Below, one piece after another: positions 20,753-24,592 of a stretch of DNA of 24,592 nucleotides (positions within the stretch are counted from its first letter, which is position 1; each line of letters opens with the position of its first letter). This DNA comes from a virus, in the IMG/VR virus record IMGVR_UViG_3300048103_001001, positions 1 to 24,592 of that record; one strand, given 5' to 3'. A model generated the notes under the pieces. It saw only the letters and a list, made by a program, of their open reading frames with translations. It ran no database searches and was not told the DNA's origin. The translations under genes were made by a program, and so were the position numbers.

Positions 20753-23700
20753 GTAATTACATTGATTGTAGTCTGGAAGATTCCTTGTGTCCCCTATTTC
20801 ATTTACATATCCATTAGCGTCAATATGGAAAAAATCATCATCATTTTTACCTGAAAGCAAAGAAGGTATCCCATCGCTTAATGGGCTAAGTAGTGTATAA
20901 AAATTAGCAGACACATAGCTATTCCAGTTCATTCTCCAGTAATATCCATTTATAAATGGTATTCCTTGCGGATCTGCGAATATTTTCATGCCTTGATGTA
21001 TATCTGACATGTTAAAATAACCGCTAGAAGTTCTTTTAGGAAAGCAAAACATAGCATCCAAATACAAAGGGTGTTGGTGTGCAACAAATCCCCCAGCGTC
21101 ATTTATTGGCTTATGAGAAAAACTGTATCCATTAGGAACCGTAATTGTTGGAGGCGTTGCTGTGAGTTCGCTTTTTATTAAAGTTCCTCCACCTGATTCA
21201 CCTTTATTTACTTCCAAATCTGTCCTGTTCGTTATTCTTCTTAATGTTCCAGCAGCTTGTATATTTGGAAAATAAACAAAGTTTTTAAAGACAAAGCCTA
21301 GATTATTATAATCACTTTCAGCATAATAAAAAACGCCATTTACAGGACGTGCAAAACTTAAAGTTTCATTCTGGAATGTTCCACCACTTATCGTTGTTGC
21401 TCCTGTAGTTTGATTAAAAGTCCCTTCATATTTTGTATAGGTTTGACCCGATACTGTATCCATTATATAAGGTCTTGTACTACTAGCGACAATAATATCG
21501 AATACCCCGTCAAACTGTACTTGAGTTCCGTCACCTCTTGTGAAAACAATAGAAAACGGGTCGTCAGAATAAATTTCAGTTAAAAATGGATCACCTGTTG
21601 CAGTTTCAAGTGTCGTTCCAGATGGAAGTGTTGGGGTTGTTATTGTTGCTTGAGAAGCACCATTTGTCAAAGTAGAGGCTGGCGGTGATGGGTTAACATA
21701 CACTCCATTTCTTCTAGTTGCAAATATTCTGTTTACACCATCTGGTTGGTCCTCATCAACCATTACAAACGCTGTATAATAAGCATCATTTTGTGACGCC
21801 GTAGTAACAGCAGAGTATTCATCTAAAACTTCCCAAGAGTCAACAATGTCGCTAACTTGATATGAGCTTGATAAAGCATCATTAAAACTATGTGGAATTG
21901 ATGAATTTATCAAAGTGCTTTGATCATCTAGATTTATTTTCATCAATCCAGTCAATAATCTATCTGTGTTTGACAAGGTGTTTTTAGTAGAATATTGTGA
22001 AATTGTGCCCGTTAAAACATATATTTCTCCATTATACTCAAATGGGGTTGGATCACCCTCTGGATAATTATAAGTGGTTCCGTTTGAATGCGTATCCGTG
22101 ACCGTTGGCAATGTGGCTTTTGCCCAATCCAAGCCGTAGTTTGTAGAGACGGCATACTCATCCGTACCCATGTACAAAGCAATTCCATTGTCATAAATAT
22201 GAAAAACTTTGTGACTATTAGCACTTGGTATTGCATATGGAAGTAGTTTTAAATGAGTCGAGGTAAAGTTAGGATTTGTTGATGTTTGCCCAAGTGGTAT
22301 TTGTCCATATCTTTCAGAGAATATTGGCCTTATAATGTTTTGCGGATTCGTGTTAGAATAAACAAAGCTGTGCTGACTCGGAAATGATCTAAACAAACTC
22401 GCGTAAGATGGATCTGAATTTCCGTCGAAACTTTCATGCTGGTGGTGATTAACATATATAACTAAATAGTCGTACTCAATGCTGGCCCATATTGCAATGT
22501 TTGGCCATTGAGATTGTATAGGCCTTACATCATACCATTCATCATTATCAGTGTGGTCGGTATGAAGCTGTATTATTCTAAATGTAACACCATTGTCCAC
22601 AGACTTAAATATCCAGATCTGATTTTGAGCAGTATTACCATGTCTGTTTTGATAGTTTGGCTCGTAAACAGCAGATAAATACCAAACATGTTGATCATTT
22701 GTTGTATCGTGTCCAGCATATTTTACGTCTGTTATAAAAAAATCATTTTGTATCTGATTAGTAAAATCTGTACCGTCTGCATTTTTTAATAAAGACTTTG
22801 TATATGTTATATTGTCTACAGAACGATATAGCTCTTGGAATGAAATTTGTGTACCAGAAGAAGAATCTTGTCCAAATTTTAAGGACATATACACGTTATT
22901 TTCTTTTGTAAGCTTATATTCTCCATTCCCATGAATTTCGTGATTAGAAAATGAATATCCATTAGTAAAAGATTCTAAAGGAAGCTGCCCGAAATTACTA
23001 CCAGATAAAAACTTACAATCATCAATTTTGGCTATGGCTCCAGGCTGTGAACCAGAAATAATCTCTCTTTTATCCCACGTATTAATTGTATGCGGTTTAT
23101 ATCTTATAAAGTTTTTTGTCTTTCTTAAACCATCAGAAAAAATCATACTAGCTTTACCAAAGTCTGCCGATACTGTAATATCTACGTTGCCCCAGTATAC
23201 CGTTATACTGCCATTAAAGACAGAGTTAGAAACATTTACCGTTTTAGAATTTGGAGCTGTAATAGATATTCCTGAATTATTAGAATAAACAGTAAAAGCA
23301 TCGTTTTCACTGTCTACAAAAAATCTATATGTATTTTGACCTAAGCCTAAATGAATTGATTCATTTCCGTAAAATGTGTTTGAATTTGTGTTTGTTAATG
23401 GTCTAAATTTTTGTGTGCTTACAGTATTTCCAGATGTTCCAAACTCAGGAACGCCATTACTGTCAAATGTCAAGTACTGAAAAAGAGCTGGTGGCTCATG
23501 AGGTATTTTTCTAATTGGCATATCTATTAATATGTCATTAGTCGCATCATCAGATGGCTGCAACTCTGGAACATCAAATTGTAAATTGATACTCACAGTC
23601 TGTGACCCTCTAAGACCATTTCCGTCTCCATCTTCTTCTCTAAAGTCTGTTCCTTCTGTCAACACAATAGGGTTGTTGTCTCCAGTAAGATCCCATTCAT

Positions 23701-23830
23701 CCCCATTTATATACAAAGATGATGGAAGTCCTGTAAATATATATCCTTCTTTAGCTTTGACAGTATAGGTGCCAAAGGTTCCTGATGTATTTTCTGGTTT
23801 TGTAACCGTTTGTAATAGTTGTGTTGACAT
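20750..23830 (-). CDS. Large fibre or receptor-binding protein with Asp-boxes
   Basis: A 1026-residue beta-rich, Asn/Ser/Thr-rich protein. An Asp-box (S-x-D-x-G-x-T-[FW]) is seen at 410-417 (SVDNGVTF) and a degenerate one at 562-569 (STNYGLDW), with a central region (about 330-640) of repeated aromatic strands (QIWIFKSVDN, YDYLVIYVNHHQHESFDG). This suggests a sialidase/BNR-type beta-propeller that binds or cleaves glycans. N-terminal parts (TFGTYTVKAKEGYIFTGLPS) look like a beta-sandwich; an EEDGDGNG loop near residue 65 could bind calcium. The C-terminus ends with His/Trp/Tyr-rich strands. Coded in the late cluster, so host recognition is inferred; catalytic residues cannot be confirmed. Confidence 0.65.
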   Translation of the reverse strand: MSTQLLQTVTKPENTSGTFGTYTVKAKEGYIFTGLPSSLYINGDEWDLTGDNNPIVLTEGTDFREEDGDGNGLRGSQTVSINLQFDVPELQPSDDATNDILIDMPIRKIPHEPPALFQYLTFDSNGVPEFGTSGNTVSTQKFRPLTNTNSNTFYGNESIHLGLGQNTYRFFVDSENDAFTVYSNNSGISITAPNSKTVNVSNSVFNGSITVYWGNVDITVSADFGKASMIFSDGLRKTKNFIRYKPHTINTWDKREIISGSQPGAIAKIDDCKFLSGSNFGQLPLESFTNGYSFSNHEIHGNGEYKLTKENNVYMSLKFGQDSSSGTQISFQELYRSVDNITYTKSLLKNADGTDFTNQIQNDFFITDVKYAGHDTTNDQHVWYLSAVYEPNYQNRHGNTAQNQIWIFKSVDNGVTFRIIQLHTDHTDNDEWYDVRPIQSQWPNIAIWASIEYDYLVIYVNHHQHESFDGNSDPSYASLFRSFPSQHSFVYSNTNPQNIIRPIFSERYGQIPLGQTSTNPNFTSTHLKLLPYAIPSANSHKVFHIYDNGIALYMGTDEYAVSTNYGLDWAKATLPTVTDTHSNGTTYNYPEGDPTPFEYNGEIYVLTGTISQYSTKNTLSNTDRLLTGLMKINLDDQSTLINSSIPHSFNDALSSSYQVSDIVDSWEVLDEYSAVTTASQNDAYYTAFVMVDEDQPDGVNRIFATRRNGVYVNPSPPASTLTNGASQATITTPTLPSGTTLETATGDPFLTEIYSDDPFSIVFTRGDGTQVQFDGVFDIIVASSTRPYIMDTVSGQTYTKYEGTFNQTTGATTISGGTFQNETLSFARPVNGVFYYAESDYNNLGFVFKNFVYFPNIQAAGTLRRITNRTDLEVNKGESGGGTLIKSELTATPPTITVPNGYSFSHKPINDAGGFVAHQHPLYLDAMFCFPKRTSSGYFNMSDIHQGMKIFADPQGIPFINGYYWRMNWNSYVSANFYTLLSPLSDGIPSLLSGKNDDDFFHIDANGYVNEIGDTRNLPDYNQCNY

Positions 23831-23832
23831 AT

Positions 23833-24592
23833 CTAAGGTGTGGTAGAATCTACTTTTGTACTATTATTTATACTTACATTAAATGTTGCTGCTGAATCTC
23901 TAGACGCATCTAACGGGAAGTCATCTTGACTGTCTGGCACACCATCATTGTCGTCATCTGTGTCTAAATAGTCATATATTCCATCACCATCTGTGTCTAC
24001 AGGGACGTCACTTGCATCTAACGGATCTGTCCCAGCAGCAGCTTCAACTGCATCGCTAACGCCATCACCGTCGTCATCTGTATCTGCATTATTACCGATG
24101 CCATCTCCATCTGTATCAGCACTTTCACTTGCGTCTAGTGGGAATGCATCTATGCTGTCAGGAACTCCGTCTCCGTCATCATCCGTATCTTGATTATCTC
24201 CAACACCATCTCCATCTGTATCAATCGTTTCATTTGGATCATTTGGAAATGCATCTGCATTATCTCCAACACCATCTCCATCGGTATCAGCAGACTCAGA
24301 AGAATCTAAAGGAAAAGCATCTGTTGTATCTGGAACACCATCCCCATCGTCGTCAGTATCTGCATTGTCTCCAGTACCATCTCCATCTGTATCTATAGTC
24401 TCTGTTGCATCAAGTGGGAATGCGTCTTGACTGTCTGGAACTCCGTCATTGTCATCGTCAGTGTCAAGGTAATCATATACTCCGTCTCCATCCGTATCAG
24501 GAGGCGTGTCACTATCATCTAAAGGATCTGTGCCAGCGGCTTGCTCTTGAGCGTCAGTCGCTCCGTCTCCGTCATCATCGGTATCCGTATTA
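23833..24592 (-). CDS. Thrombospondin type 3 repeat protein, C-terminal part
   Basis: The frame is open from the right edge to TAG at 23833-23835: 252 residues without a start, so the gene begins outside the window. It is almost entirely acidic calcium-binding repeats of the thrombospondin type 3 kind: twelve DxDxDG motifs alternate as DTDGDG and DTDDDGDG/DTDDDNDG, with AFPLD spacers between many of them. A 167-residue higher-order repeat is visible. After the repeats comes a short Ser/Thr/Asn tail (RDSAATFNVSINNSTKVDST). Such rods stiffen when calcium is bound and are common in Bacteroidota surface proteins. It ends 2 nt before the fibre gene, so a fibre-base or adhesin-like virion role is inferred; it could be host-derived. 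Confidence 0.75.
   Translation of the reverse strand, partial: NTDTDDDGDGATDAQEQAAGTDPLDDSDTPPDTDGDGVYDYLDTDDDNDGVPDSQDAFPLDATETIDTDGDGTGDNADTDDDGDGVPDTTDAFPLDSSESADTDGDGVGDNADAFPNDPNETIDTDGDGVGDNQDTDDDGDGVPDSIDAFPLDASESADTDGDGIGNNADTDDDGDGVSDAVEAAAGTDPLDASDVPVDTDGDGIYDYLDTDDDNDGVPDSQDDFPLDASRDSAATFNVSINNSTKVDSTTP
23905..24591 (-). repeat. 501-bp higher-order repeat in the TSP3 gene
   Basis: The 186-bp blocks 24406-24591 and 23905-24090 are copies 501 bp (167 codons) apart, each running from N-[TA]-DTDDDGDG to FPLDA. In the 45 residues from AAGTDPLD to FPLDA, 40 are identical. Between them are further TSP3 units. The first copy reaches the window edge, so more copies may follow outside. Confidence 0.8.

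Noticed and set aside
24129-24398. His/Leu-rich open frame on the plus strand
   Set aside because: It is the complement of the DxDxDG repeats and mirrors their periodicity; no independent start context.
23905-24591. Repeats considered as a CRISPR array
   Set aside because: The repeats are codon-phased, encode Asp-rich TSP3 units in an open frame, and lack unique spacers of constant length.

Overview
The window looks like part of an AT-rich, densely packed tailed-phage (or prophage-derived) genome whose host is probably a marine or flavobacterial member of the Bacteroidota. Start codons are preceded by A/T-rich stretches such as TTTAATTATG rather than Shine-Dalgarno sequences. Promoter-like boxes match the Bacteroidota -7 form TAnnTTTG. 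The protein types (stand-alone DnaA domain IV, YqaJ-like nuclease, short SSB with LPF tail, MGLDMYL protein, Api92-like protein, fibre and internal virion proteins) are those seen in phages of this phylum. No tRNA, rRNA, CRISPR array, transposase or integrase was seen, and no stretch above 300 bases lacks a gene.

Layout. Positions 1-13126 are transcribed rightward. First comes a partial gene, then about sixteen small early genes (188-4507), mostly acidic and of unknown function, often overlapping by 1-14 nt. Next is a DNA metabolism block (4534-13126): a possible single-strand annealing protein, a winged-helix protein, a YqaJ/lambda-type exonuclease, an SSB, an intrinsic terminator, a DnaA domain IV protein, a replication initiator, a T7 gp4-like primase-helicase, a metallophosphoesterase, a MazG-like protein and a PD-(D/E)XK nuclease. 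A hairpin terminator at 13170-13193 closes this arm. Positions 24592-13192 are transcribed leftward and hold virion genes: a calcium-binding thrombospondin type 3 repeat protein (partial), a 1026-residue fibre-like protein with Asp-boxes, a 331-residue structural protein, and three genes whose order resembles the T7 gp14-gp15-gp16 ejection-protein set, which suggests a short-tailed (podovirus-like) virion.

How it works together. The exonuclease, the annealing candidate and the SSB would form a recombination module. The DnaA-like protein, initiator, primase-helicase and SSB would form a replication module. Inside the initiator gene are five GGGCA-centred repeats at exact 11-bp spacing, directly followed by a 25-bp A/T-only run: an arrangement like the lambda origin inside gene O, and the strongest candidate origin here. 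SSB and primase-helicase both end in an SSB-type acidic tip (D..LPF), suggesting that both dock on a shared partner. Polymerase, terminase, portal, capsid and lysis genes were not recognised and probably lie outside the window.
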